Shown here in pieces: positions 29,082 through 37,684 of a stretch of DNA of 48,962 nt. The stretch is from SXXZ01 sp041177965. Its GTDB lineage: Bacteria; Verrucomicrobiota; Verrucomicrobiia; Limisphaerales; UBA9464. Both the position numbers and the translations under genes were made by a program. Position 1 is the stretch's first letter. Each line of letters begins with the position of its first letter. The stretch is from the NCBI GenBank assembly GCA_041177965.1, contig JBEGWF010000081.1, positions 1 through 48,962 on the forward strand, given 5' to 3'. A model generated the notes under the pieces. That model made no database searches, was not told the origin of the DNA, and was given only the letters and a program-made list of their open reading frames with translations.

Positions 29082-29750
29082 TCAGCGATCCGCCAGCCGG
29101 AGTTCCCGGTGGGGCAGGAGGAGCCAGGCCAGGCCGCCGATGAACCCTCCCAGATGGGCCAGGTGGGCGATGGGTCCGACCGCGACCACCGCTCCGACCG
29201 CGCTGGCGAGGATGCCGGTCAGCAGGATGTGCTTGGCGCGGATCTCCAGTGGGATGACGAAGAACAGGAGGACCCGCAGACGTCTCTCGGCATACAGCGC
29301 CCCCAGCGCCGCCAGAAGGCCGCTGAGACCGGCCGAGGCCCCGACCACCGGCCGGCCGAACGCGTCGGGCATCATCCAGGCGCCCAGGACATGGAGGACG
29401 CCCCCGACGGAGCCGCTGAAGAGGTAGAGCAGCAGGAAACGCCAGCGCCCCAGGGTGGTCTCGATGACCGGTCCGATGGAATGCAGGAACAGGAGGTTCA
29501 TGGCGAGGTGGACCCATCCTCCGTGCAGGAACTGGAAGCTCAGGCATTGCCACCAGGCGCCCCGACGCAATCCCTCGAGACTCAGGGAATGGTTCGCCTC
29601 GAACCAGAGACCGCGTTCGGGATCGACGCGGCGGAGCCACCCCTCGTAGGCGAAGAAGGCGAGGTTCAGGACGATCACCAGCCGGGTCGCGCCGCTCTCC
29701 CAGACGGGCTCCCCGGCAGGGTTCCTCGGGGGCTGTGAAGGACGCTTCAT
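29082..29750 (-). CDS. Second rhomboid-family intramembrane serine protease
   Basis: The 222-residue protein has the same motifs as its neighbour: HGGWVHLAMN (76-85, Asn85), GASAG with Ser139, and HLAHLGG with His199, so the Ser-His dyad is intact. It lacks the C-terminal tail of the other copy. It comes first on the minus strand, starting 26 nt after the alcohol dehydrogenase-side gap and ending 59 nt before the next rhomboid start, so the pair may be cotranscribed. Substrates are unknown. Confidence 0.9.
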   Translation of the reverse strand: MKRPSQPPRNPAGEPVWESGATRLVIVLNLAFFAYEGWLRRVDPERGLWFEANHSLSLEGLRRGAWWQCLSFQFLHGGWVHLAMNLLFLHSIGPVIETTLGRWRFLLLYLFSGSVGGVLHVLGAWMMPDAFGRPVVGASAGLSGLLAALGALYAERRLRVLLFFVIPLEIRAKHILLTGILASAVGAVVAVGPIAHLAHLGGFIGGLAWLLLPHRELRLADR

Positions 29751-29775
29751 GGGTGCCGTGGACCGGTCGGCACGG

Positions 29776-30804
29776 TCAGTCCACCGAGACCATCGCCTTG
29801 ATCACCCCGGTCTCCGGCTTCAACCACGAGGGGAACTCGGCGATCATGTCGCCGAAACCGCAGCGATGGGTGATCCACGGCCGGGTGTCGATCCGGCCCG
29901 ACTCGATGTGGTCGATGATGCCCCGAAAATCGGCGGGCAGGGCGTTGCGGCTGCCGAGGATGCCGAGTTCGCGACGGTGCAGGATCGGGGCGTGGGGGAA
30001 CGTCAGATCGGCCTGGGTGATGCCGACGTAAACGAGGCGTCCGGCGAAGGCGCAGTAGGCCAGGGCCTGGCTCATGGAGCGATGGGATCCGGTGGCGTCG
30101 ATCACCGATTCGGCGCCGTTGCCTCCGGTGAGCGCCTCGACGGCCGCGACCTCGGAGCCGTCGCCCCGGCTCCACACGGTGTCGGGAACCCCCATGACCT
30201 CGCGGACGAAGGCCAGGCGCTGCTCGTTCATGTCCATGACCACCGTCCGGGCGCCGCTGAGCTTGGCGAACTCGATGACGCTCAGGCCGATGGGGCCGGC
30301 ACCGATGACCAGCACCGTCTCGCCCGGCTTCGGCGCGGCGCGGAACACGGCGTGGCTGCCGATGGCGAGGGTCTCGACGAGGGCGAGCTGTTCGAAGTCG
30401 AGCGAGCCTCCCCGATGGAGCTTCCGGGCCGGGACCGTGTAGAACCTGCGAAGTCCGCCATCGCAGTGGACGCCCAGGGTCTGGTTGTGGTGGCAGCAGT
30501 TGGTGTGGCCGCGACGGCAGGCGTGGCATCGCTGGCAATTGAGGTACGGCTCCACGCTGCACCGGTCGCCGGGGCGCACCTCCACGACGCCTTCGCCGAC
30601 CGCCACCACCTCCACCCCGAGCTCATGGCCCGGGATCCGCGGATACGAGAAGAAGGGCATCTTGCCCAGGTAGCCCCCGAGGTCGGTGCCGCAGATGCCG
30701 ACCTGGCGGACCCGGACCACCGCCTCGCCGGGTCCGGGGGCCGCGGGTTCTTCGATGTCGATGAGCCGGAAGGAACCGGGCTTCTCGAGTTGGATGGCTT
30801 TCAT
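29776..30804 (-). CDS. Zinc-dependent alcohol dehydrogenase (MDR family; sorbitol/threonine dehydrogenase-like)
   Basis: The start at 30804 (MKAIQLEKPGSF) gives a 342-residue medium-chain dehydrogenase; a longer ORF adds 28 Arg/Ser-rich residues unlike a real start. Catalytic zinc ligands are Cys38 (GICGTD) and His60-Glu61 (PGHE). The structural zinc lobe is CQRCHACRRGHTNCC (Cys90, 93, 96, 104). The Rossmann loop GAGPIG and a following VVMDMN, with Asp after the second strand, suggest NAD rather than NADP. The family oxidises polyols, threonine or sugar acids; the exact substrate is not visible. It is divergent from the pseudopilin. Confidence 0.9.
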   Translation of the reverse strand: MKAIQLEKPGSFRLIDIEEPAAPGPGEAVVRVRQVGICGTDLGGYLGKMPFFSYPRIPGHELGVEVVAVGEGVVEVRPGDRCSVEPYLNCQRCHACRRGHTNCCHHNQTLGVHCDGGLRRFYTVPARKLHRGGSLDFEQLALVETLAIGSHAVFRAAPKPGETVLVIGAGPIGLSVIEFAKLSGARTVVMDMNEQRLAFVREVMGVPDTVWSRGDGSEVAAVEALTGGNGAESVIDATGSHRSMSQALAYCAFAGRLVYVGITQADLTFPHAPILHRRELGILGSRNALPADFRGIIDHIESGRIDTRPWITHRCGFGDMIAEFPSWLKPETGVIKAMVSVD

Positions 30805-30984
30805 GCGCGTCGGTGGTCGGAAGGATGACCGCGCCGCCCCACGGGTGCGACCACGGAATCGCCCCGTTCGAGACCGGCGATCCGGCACATTCCGCGGCCC
30901 CGGATCCCGGCGGCGCGCCCCGGCGCGGGCCGCAGGTACGGATTGACGACCAAAACCCGATCCTCCAGTTTGAAAAGGCTTTCC

Positions 30985-31818
30985 ATGAAACCGTCCCCGC
31001 GTTCCCTACCCACCGGCAGCCAGCGTGGTTTCACGCTGATCGAGCTGCTGGTCGTCATCGCCATCATCGCCATCCTCGCCGGAATGCTGCTGCCCGCCCT
31101 GGGCAAGGCCAAGGCCAAGACCGTCGGCATCCAGTGCATGAACAACACCAAGCAGCTGCAGCTGGCCTTCACGCTGTACGCCGGGGACCAGGCGGAGGTG
31201 TTGCTGGCCTGCCAGGACGGTCTGCCCGACCGGCGCGCCAACTGGTGCACGGGCGACGTGTCCTGGGGCTCCAGCAACACCGGCTCCAACGATGTCGCCA
31301 GGAGCCCGATGATGAAATACGTCGGCAACGCCTTCAACGTGTGGAAGTGCCCGGCCGACCAGTCCTTCGTGACCATCGGCGGCCGCCGGGTGCCCCGGTT
31401 CCGCAGCAACAGCATGAGTCAGGTGTTCGGCTACGGCGAGTGGCTCGACGGCTCGAGTGCCGGCCGCTCCCAGACCGCGTGGCGCATCTATTCGAAGGAG
31501 GGCAACATCGTGAGCCCCTCCCAGACCTGGGTCTTCGTGGACGAGCACTCCGGCAGCATCAACGACGCGGCCTTCGCCAACCAGATGCGCGATGCCGAGA
31601 CGGCCAACGCCCGCATCATCGACATGCCGGCCTCCTACCACAACGGAGCCTGCGGGTTCTCCTTCGCCGACGGCCACTCCGAGATCAAGCGCTGGCGCGG
31701 CCGGACGATCCAGCCCAAGACGGTCTTCGGTCAGAACGTCGGCCTCAACATCGCTGCAGGGGACTCCCGGCCCGACGTCTTCTGGTTCTTCCAGAACACG
31801 ACCGCGCCGGCCAAGTAA
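30985..31818 (+). CDS. Type II secretion/type IV pilin-like pseudopilin with DUF1559-type tail
   Basis: The start at 30985 gives a 277-residue protein. An upstream ATG at 30943 only lengthens the basic leader. The leader ends at Gly and the mature protein starts FTLIELLVVIAIIAILAGMLLPAL, the prepilin cleavage/methylation motif (G-F-T-L-I-E) and hydrophobic helix. Later QCMNNTKQLQLAFTLYAGD and, near the end, SYHNGACGFSFADGHSEIKRW match the H-x(n)-DG signature of Planctomycetes/Verrucomicrobia pseudopilins. These are very numerous in these genomes and their role is not clear. It has AAGG at about -8 as a possible ribosome binding site. Confidence 0.93.
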   Translation: MKPSPRSLPTGSQRGFTLIELLVVIAIIAILAGMLLPALGKAKAKTVGIQCMNNTKQLQLAFTLYAGDQAEVLLACQDGLPDRRANWCTGDVSWGSSNTGSNDVARSPMMKYVGNAFNVWKCPADQSFVTIGGRRVPRFRSNSMSQVFGYGEWLDGSSAGRSQTAWRIYSKEGNIVSPSQTWVFVDEHSGSINDAAFANQMRDAETANARIIDMPASYHNGACGFSFADGHSEIKRWRGRTIQPKTVFGQNVGLNIAAGDSRPDVFWFFQNTTAPAK

Positions 31819-31893
31819 TCCGCAAAAACAAGGCACCGTCCGGACGACCATCGGGGACCGCGGCGGCGGCGCCGACGTTTCGAGGGGACGCAA

Positions 31894-31934
31894 AAAACGG
31901 GAGTGGAGACCCTCGAAGGCCACACTCCCGTTTT
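31894..31934. terminator. Bidirectional rho-independent terminator between pseudopilin and lysA
   Basis: A 12-bp perfect stem is formed by aaaacgggagtg (31894-31905) and cactcccgtttt (31923-31934) with a 17-nt loop. On the plus strand the stem ends in TTTTCGTTT; on the minus strand it runs into TTTTTTG. It therefore can end transcription from both converging genes, the pseudopilin (stop 31818) and lysA (stop 31986). Confidence 0.85.
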
Positions 31935-31985
31935 CGTTTGCCGGTGCAGCGGATCCGCGACGACGACGTCACGCCGCCGCCCGGA

Positions 31986-33326
31986 TCACTTGCGACCCTT
32001 GGCCTTGGCCTTCTTGCCGCTCGCCGGCGTCTGCTGCCAATCGGCGATCGACTCGTTGGCCCAGATGTCGGCGATGACCTGTCGACGGCGGACCACCGCC
32101 GCCTTCTTGCCGCGGACCAGGATCTCGGCCGGCAGCGAGCGGCTGTTGTAGTTCGAACCCATCACCGACCCGTAGGCGCCGGCACTGAGGAGAGCGAGGG
32201 TGTCGCCCTCGCCGACCTTGGGCAGCGGGCGGTCCTTGGCGAAGTAGTCGCCGCTCTCGCAGACCGGCCCGACCACGTCGGACGACACCAAGGCACCTGA
32301 CTTCTTCGTCAGCGGCACGATCTCATGGAAGCTGTCGTAGAATGCCGGACGGATGAGGTCGTTCATCGCGGCGTCCACGATGACGAAGTTCTTCTGGCCG
32401 GTCTTCTTGATGTATTCGACGCGGGTCACCAGCGCGCCGGCATTGCCGCTCATGAACCGGCCGGGTTCGAGCAGGATCTTCAATCCCAACGGTTTCAGGA
32501 GGGGCACGAGGGTCTTGGCGTACAGATCCGGGGTCAGGATCTTGCGGCCGGCGGCGGTCTTCCACCAGGAGGCGTCGCCCGAGGCGAGGGCCTCCTTGTA
32601 CACGATGCCGATGCCGCCCCCGATGCTGAAGAAGTCGAAGCCGTGTCGGGCGTTGAGGCGGGCCACCAGCGGGGCGACCTTCTCGACGGCCTTGCGGAAC
32701 GGCTCCACGTCGGTGAGCTGGGAGCCGATGTGCATCTGCAGGCCGCGCAGGCGCAGGTTGGGGAGCTTGGCCGCACGGGCGTAGACGGCCTCGATCGACT
32801 CGAACTGGATGCCGAACTTGTTCTCGTAGGTGCCGGTGGTGATCTTGGCGTGGGTGTGGGCGTCGACGTTGGGATTCACCCGGACGGCCACGGGGGCGAT
32901 CTTCTTGAGCCTCACCGCCACCTTGCTGATGCGCGCCAACTCGGCCTCGGACTCGACGTTGAAGCTGTAGATGCCCTGCTTCAGGGCGAAGGCGATCTCC
33001 TCCTCGGTCTTGCCGACACCGGCGAAGACGCACTTGCCGGGGTCGCCGCCGGCGGCGATGACCCGCTGGATCTCGCCGGCGCTCACGGTGTCGAACCCGC
33101 CACCGAGGTCCGCGAAGGTGCGGATCACGGCGAGGTTGGAGTTGGACTTCATGGCGAAGCAGATCAGGTGATCCAGCGGCGCCAGGGCGGAATCGAGCTT
33201 GGAGTAGTGGTCGGCGAGGGTGGCCTGCGAATAGACGTAGAGCGGGGTGCCGTGTTTCCGGACGAGGTCCGACAGGGCGACGTCCTCGCAGAAGAGTTCC
33301 CGACCGACATAGCGAAACGAATGCAT
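31986..33326 (-). CDS. lysA: Diaminopimelate decarboxylase
   Basis: The start at 33326 (MHSFRYVGRELFCEDVALSDL) gives a 446-residue enzyme; the ORF reaches further upstream but runs through the terminator of the preceding gene. Family marks are GTPLYVYSQATLADHY, FAMKSNSN (PLP Lys), VSAGEIQRVIAAG, MHIGSQLTD, FSIGGGIGI, LEPGRFMSGNAG, VGPVCESGDYFAKDR and GAYGSVMGSNYNSR. LysA decarboxylates meso-diaminopimelate to lysine with PLP. It has a Lys-rich C-terminal tail (ASGKKAKAKGRK) beyond the usual end. It is not preceded by other lysine genes here. Confidence 0.95.
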   Translation of the reverse strand: MHSFRYVGRELFCEDVALSDLVRKHGTPLYVYSQATLADHYSKLDSALAPLDHLICFAMKSNSNLAVIRTFADLGGGFDTVSAGEIQRVIAAGGDPGKCVFAGVGKTEEEIAFALKQGIYSFNVESEAELARISKVAVRLKKIAPVAVRVNPNVDAHTHAKITTGTYENKFGIQFESIEAVYARAAKLPNLRLRGLQMHIGSQLTDVEPFRKAVEKVAPLVARLNARHGFDFFSIGGGIGIVYKEALASGDASWWKTAAGRKILTPDLYAKTLVPLLKPLGLKILLEPGRFMSGNAGALVTRVEYIKKTGQKNFVIVDAAMNDLIRPAFYDSFHEIVPLTKKSGALVSSDVVGPVCESGDYFAKDRPLPKVGEGDTLALLSAGAYGSVMGSNYNSRSLPAEILVRGKKAAVVRRRQVIADIWANESIADWQQTPASGKKAKAKGRK

Positions 33327-33400
33327 CGCCGCGGTTTGTGCCACAGGAAACCCCCGGAGATCAACCGTGGCGCCCGGGATCGGCGGGCTCCAGGAATGCG

Positions 33401-33426
33401 AAAAGGCGGCGGGAAACCCGCCGCCC
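33401..33426 (-). terminator. Rho-independent terminator of the isomerase-like gene
   Basis: A 9-bp GC-only stem, ggcggcggg (33405-33413) and cccgccgcc (33417-33425), with a 3-nt loop is followed on the minus strand by TTTTCGC. It lies 50 nt after the stop of the isomerase-like gene and 75 nt before the lysA start, so the two genes are probably separate transcripts. It also argues against the longer lysA ORF. Confidence 0.85.
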
Positions 33427-33474
33427 ATGTCGTCACCGGACTCGGGGTCCGGCTTCGGAATCCGTGGAAGGCCC

Positions 33475-34506
33475 TCAGGCTCCCATGCCGTCCTCGAAGC
33501 TTCCGGCCGCCTGCGGGAAGCAGAGGTTCTTGGCGGTGTAGGCGATGCCGTCGGCCGAGCAGTAGTCGAGGGCCTTGTGGGCGCTCTCGGCCTCGACCAC
33601 GAGCGGCGCCGACGCGCACTTGTGGAGCTTGCAGTAACGGTCCTGATAGCCCACGGCCAGGAGCAGCTCGACGTAGCGCTGCATGTTGAGGTCGCCGCTG
33701 CCGAGGTCGGTGAACTGCATGGCCCGACGGGTCCAGTTCGGCTCCATGGTCCGCAGCGGGAATCCCGGGCGGATGACGAAGTTCTTCACGTGGGCCGCGT
33801 AGATGTACTTGCCGACCTTCAGGAAGCGGCTCTCCCACGACTCGCCCTCCCAGCAATGCGAGGGATCGGCGTTGACCGCCAGACAGGGGTCGTTGTCGCA
33901 GATGTCGACGAGCATGAGGAAGTCGTCGGCCGTCATGGCGGCGGTGCCGGGATGGATCTCGTGGCAAAGCTTCAGGCCCAGGCTGTTGGCGTGCTTGCGG
34001 AGCTTGGCCGTCTTCTTCACGAAGCGCTCCTGGCCCTCCTTGACGAGGTCGAAGCCCGAGCCGCTCCAGAAGCCCCAGGGATAGCCGCTGGCCAGTTCCC
34101 AGCCGAAGGCCACGCCCCAGAACATCGGCACCGACTTCACGCCGAGGTCGGCCGCGAGGTCCATCAGCTTGAGGAGGTACTTCTCGTGCCACGCCTCGAT
34201 CTTGTCGGGCGAGAGCTTGGCGACGTCGGGCGCGATGAAGGGGTTGCCGGACTTGGTGCCGGTCCAGGCGCTGGTGTGCACCCAGAACGGGCAGTGCGCG
34301 GAGATGCCGTCCAGGCGCATGCCCCGATCGCCGAAGGCGGCGGCGATGTCCTTGGCCTTGCGGAACCCGCCCTTGCCGTCTCCCAGCATGTAGTTGCTCG
34401 GCTGGGCACCGGCCGCACCGGCGGCCTTGGCGTAGTCGAGGAACTGCTCGAGGGACTTCGCGCCGTGCTGGGCGCCTTCGATCGAAGCGTGGTAGGCGTT
34501 GGGCAT
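33475..34506 (-). CDS. Sugar phosphate isomerase/epimerase-like TIM-barrel protein
   Basis: The 343-residue protein has the xylose-isomerase-like (AP-endonuclease-2) pattern of a TIM barrel with metal-binding residues on strand ends: RLDGISAHCPFW, KSVPMFWGVAFGW, KLCHEIHPGTAAMT (Glu and His), AVNADPSHCWEG (Asp and His) and AAHVKNFVIRPG (His). It has no signal peptide. Such proteins isomerise or epimerise sugars or inositols; the substrate cannot be told. It is flanked upstream by the propeller gene (113 nt) and downstream by a terminator. Confidence 0.85.
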   Translation of the reverse strand: MPNAYHASIEGAQHGAKSLEQFLDYAKAAGAAGAQPSNYMLGDGKGGFRKAKDIAAAFGDRGMRLDGISAHCPFWVHTSAWTGTKSGNPFIAPDVAKLSPDKIEAWHEKYLLKLMDLAADLGVKSVPMFWGVAFGWELASGYPWGFWSGSGFDLVKEGQERFVKKTAKLRKHANSLGLKLCHEIHPGTAAMTADDFLMLVDICDNDPCLAVNADPSHCWEGESWESRFLKVGKYIYAAHVKNFVIRPGFPLRTMEPNWTRRAMQFTDLGSGDLNMQRYVELLLAVGYQDRYCKLHKCASAPLVVEAESAHKALDYCSADGIAYTAKNLCFPQAAGSFEDGMGA

Positions 34507-34619
34507 AACAATGGTGTCGATGAGTTTACCGGTCGATGGACGGCCGTGGAACTAACCGCTGGAACGGGCGCAGGCAAATCGAATCCTCCGGTTTCCGATT
34601 TTTTTGAACCCCCCGGGCG

Positions 34620-35864
34620 TCAGCGTGGGAGTTCGAGGCAGAGCAGGTGGGACCGGTCCCGCAGGAAGAACCGTCCGCGGGCGACCGCCGGGACCGCACG
34701 CGCTCCGGAACCGGAGGCCTGGAATCGACCGATCTCCCGGGCCTTCTCGGGTCGGGCCTCGAGCAGGCGCACCTCGCCACTCTCCAGCAGCAGCAGCAAC
34801 GAACGGCCTGCCGCCAGCACGGAGCCGGAGCCGGTGCGCTCCAGCGACCAGCGGACCTTGCCGGTCGCCGCCTCGATGCACCGGAAATCCGGACCCGACT
34901 CTTGGCGACCGTGGAAACCGTAGAGGCATCCGTCCACCAGGACCGGCGTCGCGAAGTGGGCGGAGAGGGCCTCATCCCCCGACCAGGCCGGTTTCAGGGT
35001 CTTGCCATCGGGTTTGAGCAGCACACCACCGGTGGCATAGCTGGCGGTCAGAAAGACCCCGTCGCCCACCACCACCGGCGATGCGGCATTCACGCTGGCG
35101 TGGATGCGGGCCCGCCAGGGGAACCGGTCGAGCTCCAGGCCGCTGGCCGCATCGAGCACTCCCAACCCCGCCCGGTGGAAGCACAGGACCTCCTGCCGGC
35201 CCTCGCGGTTCCTGGGCACGGGCGAGCCATAGCCGGCCTCATCGCTCCCGGTCTTCCAGAGCACCTTCCCGTCGGCGACCGCGAAGGCGACGACACAGGC
35301 CTCGGGTCCGCCCACCTGCACGATCAGACGGTCGCCGAGCAGGAGCGGCGAGCTGCCGAAGCCGAAGAAACCCGGTTCGGCCCCGAACCGGTCGGCACAA
35401 TCGACCTGCCACAGCAGGCGGCCGTCGGTGGCCGAGACCGCACGCAGCATCCCCGAGGCCCCCAGGGCGAAGACCCTCCGGGCATCGGCCGCCGGGGTCG
35501 CCGCGGGACCGTCACCGCCACCGAACTGGGCCGAATAGGAGGTGGGCAGGGAATGCTTCCACCGGACGATTCCGTCGGCGGTGTCGAAGGCCGACAGGAT
35601 CTCCTCTCCTCCGATCCGGTGGCATTGGTAGACGCGGTTGGAGACGACCACCGGCCCGCTGAACCCCTCGCCCAACGGGGACTTCCACCGCAAGGGCCAG
35701 CCCTCCTTGGGGATGCGATCCACCGGAATGCCCCGGACCTGTCCATCCCGGGTCGGGCCGAGGAACTGCGGCCAGTCGGCCTGTGCGAATCCGCTGGAGG
35801 CGATGCCCCAGACGAGGGCGAGGGCCACGGGGAGGGCGCTCGGACGGAAAGGACGGGAATTCAT
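34620..35864 (-). CDS. Secreted PQQ-like beta-propeller protein
   Basis: The start at 35864 gives a signal peptide (SALPVALALVWGIASSGFAQ) and a 414-residue protein starting ADWPQFLGPTRDG, the common opening of Verrucomicrobia/Planctomycetes PQQ-like proteins. Blade motifs recur: EILSAFDTADGIVRWKH, LRAVSATDGRLLWQVD, VVAFAVADGKVLWKTG, LGVLDAASGLELDRF and FRCIEAATGKVRWSL (xx-DG/G-x-x-x-W). Family members are outer-membrane or periplasmic scaffolds or quinoproteins; no true PQQ ligand set is clear, so dehydrogenase activity is not claimed. It follows exbD by 148 nt and may share the TonB operon. Confidence 0.87.
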   Translation of the reverse strand: MNSRPFRPSALPVALALVWGIASSGFAQADWPQFLGPTRDGQVRGIPVDRIPKEGWPLRWKSPLGEGFSGPVVVSNRVYQCHRIGGEEILSAFDTADGIVRWKHSLPTSYSAQFGGGDGPAATPAADARRVFALGASGMLRAVSATDGRLLWQVDCADRFGAEPGFFGFGSSPLLLGDRLIVQVGGPEACVVAFAVADGKVLWKTGSDEAGYGSPVPRNREGRQEVLCFHRAGLGVLDAASGLELDRFPWRARIHASVNAASPVVVGDGVFLTASYATGGVLLKPDGKTLKPAWSGDEALSAHFATPVLVDGCLYGFHGRQESGPDFRCIEAATGKVRWSLERTGSGSVLAAGRSLLLLLESGEVRLLEARPEKAREIGRFQASGSGARAVPAVARGRFFLRDRSHLLCLELPR

Positions 35865-36012
35865 GGGCACGGAAGGGACGCCTGCGGATCCAACCCCCGG
35901 GTGCGACCGGTGTCGATGCGGTTCGTGGGGAACGGGTCCACACCGCCGGAACATCCGCCTCGGCATCCCTCCATGATCGACCAGGATCCGGGGCGCACGA
36001 CCCGCCGCACCG

Positions 36013-36435
36013 CTACTTCTTGTCGGCGCCGGTGACGTCGATGGCCATGGAGATCTTGTTGCCCCCCGCCGCCTTGATGGCGTCGAGCACGCGCAGGACG
36101 TTGCCATGGGAGGTCTGCATGTCGGGCTTGAGATAGAAGGGGTAGTTCGTGTTGGAGGCCACCTTGGACTCCACCCGGCCGGCGAGCTCGGAGAAGGGCA
36201 GCAGCTTGCCCGCGACCTTCAGGTCGCCCTCACGGTCGATGACGATCTCCATCATGTCGGGCTTCTCCGAGGATTTCGGGGCCACCGCCGACGGGAGATC
36301 CATCTGGAGCGTCCGCAACCGGTTCATGGTGAGCGTCACCATCATGAAGGCCGCCAGCAGGAAGAACATCACGTCGATGAGCGGGATGATCTCGACGCGG
36401 GCCTTCTTGACGGAGGTGGGGGATCCCAGGTGCAT
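36013..36435 (-). CDS. exbD: ExbD/TolR biopolymer transport protein (second copy)
   Basis: The 140-residue protein has a short N-terminus, then RVEIIPLIDVMFFLLAAFMMV, the single transmembrane helix with the conserved proton-path Asp. The periplasmic part (about 50-135) has the ExbD fold ending in the helix HGNVLRVLDAIKAAGG. ExbD works with ExbB to use the proton gradient for TonB. It is 26 nt downstream of the first exbD; both copies keep the Asp, so they could form a mixed dimer. Confidence 0.93.
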   Translation of the reverse strand: MHLGSPTSVKKARVEIIPLIDVMFFLLAAFMMVTLTMNRLRTLQMDLPSAVAPKSSEKPDMMEIVIDREGDLKVAGKLLPFSELAGRVESKVASNTNYPFYLKPDMQTSHGNVLRVLDAIKAAGGNKISMAIDVTGADKK

Positions 36436-36461
36436 GGTTCGAAATGGATCTCGGTCCGGGT

Positions 36462-36935
36462 CTAGTTGGTCTTGCGTTCGGCTTCCTTGGTCACGAAGGA
36501 CACCCGGGTGAAACGGGCCGATCGCACCTGCTGGAGCACCCCGCCGACCGCCCGGTAGGGGGCCGATTTGTCACCGGTGATGAAGACGGGGGTCTTCGGG
36601 TTCTGCTTGTACCGCACGTTGAGCTCCTGGATGAGTCCCGCGGTGTCGACCACGTTGGTGCCGATGGCCACCGTGCCATCCTTCTCGACCCCGATGTTCA
36701 GGACATCGGGCTTGAAGTCGTCGGCGGCCTTCCGGGCATCGATGAGTTCCATGGGCCTTGTCTTCGACTGTTGCAGGCTCAGGGAGACCATCATGAAGGC
36801 CGCGAGCAGGAAGAACATCACGTCGATCAGAGGCACGATCTCGATGCGCGCCTTCTTGATGGGGATCGGCGAGGAGAACTTCCCCCGCTTCCCGCCGCTC
36901 GATGCGGCACTTCGGCCGCCGCCTCCTCCAGCCAT
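36462..36935 (-). CDS. exbD: ExbD/TolR biopolymer transport protein (first copy)
   Basis: The 157-residue protein has a Gly/Ser/Lys-rich cytoplasmic N-terminus and the helix RIEIVPLIDVMFFLLAAFMMV with the conserved Asp. The periplasmic domain continues with VLNIGVEKDGTVAIGTNVV and PVFITGDKSAPYRAVGGVL. It lies 3 nt after exbB and is close in sequence to the next gene in the membrane segment, but the two periplasmic domains differ clearly. The pair is thus an old duplication with possible division of labour. Confidence 0.93.
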   Translation of the reverse strand: MAGGGGGRSAASSGGKRGKFSSPIPIKKARIEIVPLIDVMFFLLAAFMMVSLSLQQSKTRPMELIDARKAADDFKPDVLNIGVEKDGTVAIGTNVVDTAGLIQELNVRYKQNPKTPVFITGDKSAPYRAVGGVLQQVRSARFTRVSFVTKEAERKTN

Positions 36936-36938
36936 AGG

Positions 36939-37610
36939 TCAGGCGTTCTTGGCTGAGATTTCACGGCGGAAGGCGACCGTGTCGAAGCCCTCCTGCTTGG
37001 CCTTGGCGACCATCACCTCGACGTTGGTGGCGGCGGTCTCCAGGTCGAACTTCAGCTTCTCGAGGAACTCGTTGTAGATGTTCAGGAAGAAGACCCCGAG
37101 GATGGCCAGGCCGAGACCCGCCGCGGTGGCGATCAGAGCCTCGCCGATGCCGCCCTGGATCTCGGTCATCGCACCGGCGATGCTCGATTCGCCCATCTTC
37201 TGGAAGGAACCCATGATGCCGGTCACCGTGCCGAGCAGACCCAGCAGCGGCGCCAGGGTGATGCAGGTGTCGATCAGCACCATGAAGCGCCCCGCGCGCT
37301 TGATCTCCTGGCCCGCGGCCACCTGCAGCGCCCCCTGCAGCGAACCATGCACATGGGTCAGGCCGTGGAAGATCATGCGCAGGATCGGGTCGCGCGATTC
37401 ACGGGTCTGGCCCACCGCGCCCTTGAAGTCGCTGCTCTCCATCGCCCCGAGGGTGTTCTCGAGCTGGGCGGTGTCGCGGCGACGGCCCAGGAGGATCCAG
37501 AAGATCCCGCGCTCGGCGATGACCGCGAACTGGATGATGGCGACGAGGGCGATCGGGTACATGATCGGTCCGCCCTTGGTGAAGTATTCGGCGAGGGTGT
37601 TGGCGAGCAT
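36939..37610 (-). CDS. exbB: ExbB/TolQ/MotA proton channel protein
   Basis: The start at 37610 (MLANTLAEYFTKGGPIMYPI) gives a 223-residue protein. An ORF extension of 36 residues is Pro/Thr-rich and unlikely. Three membrane helices are seen, at the start (PIALVAIIQFAVIAERGIFW) and twice in the second half. The family block is LIDTCITLAPLLGLLGTVTGIMGSFQKM followed by GGIGEALIATAAGLGLAILGVFF. ExbB with ExbD forms a proton-driven motor for TonB. It follows tonB by 74 nt. Confidence 0.94.
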   Translation of the reverse strand: MLANTLAEYFTKGGPIMYPIALVAIIQFAVIAERGIFWILLGRRRDTAQLENTLGAMESSDFKGAVGQTRESRDPILRMIFHGLTHVHGSLQGALQVAAGQEIKRAGRFMVLIDTCITLAPLLGLLGTVTGIMGSFQKMGESSIAGAMTEIQGGIGEALIATAAGLGLAILGVFFLNIYNEFLEKLKFDLETAATNVEVMVAKAKQEGFDTVAFRREISAKNA

Positions 37611-37684
37611 TGTGGCGTCGGTCGGGTGGGTGGGTGTGGTTGGGACCCGCGATGAGGGGGTCGGTTCCTGTCGATTCGGGACTC

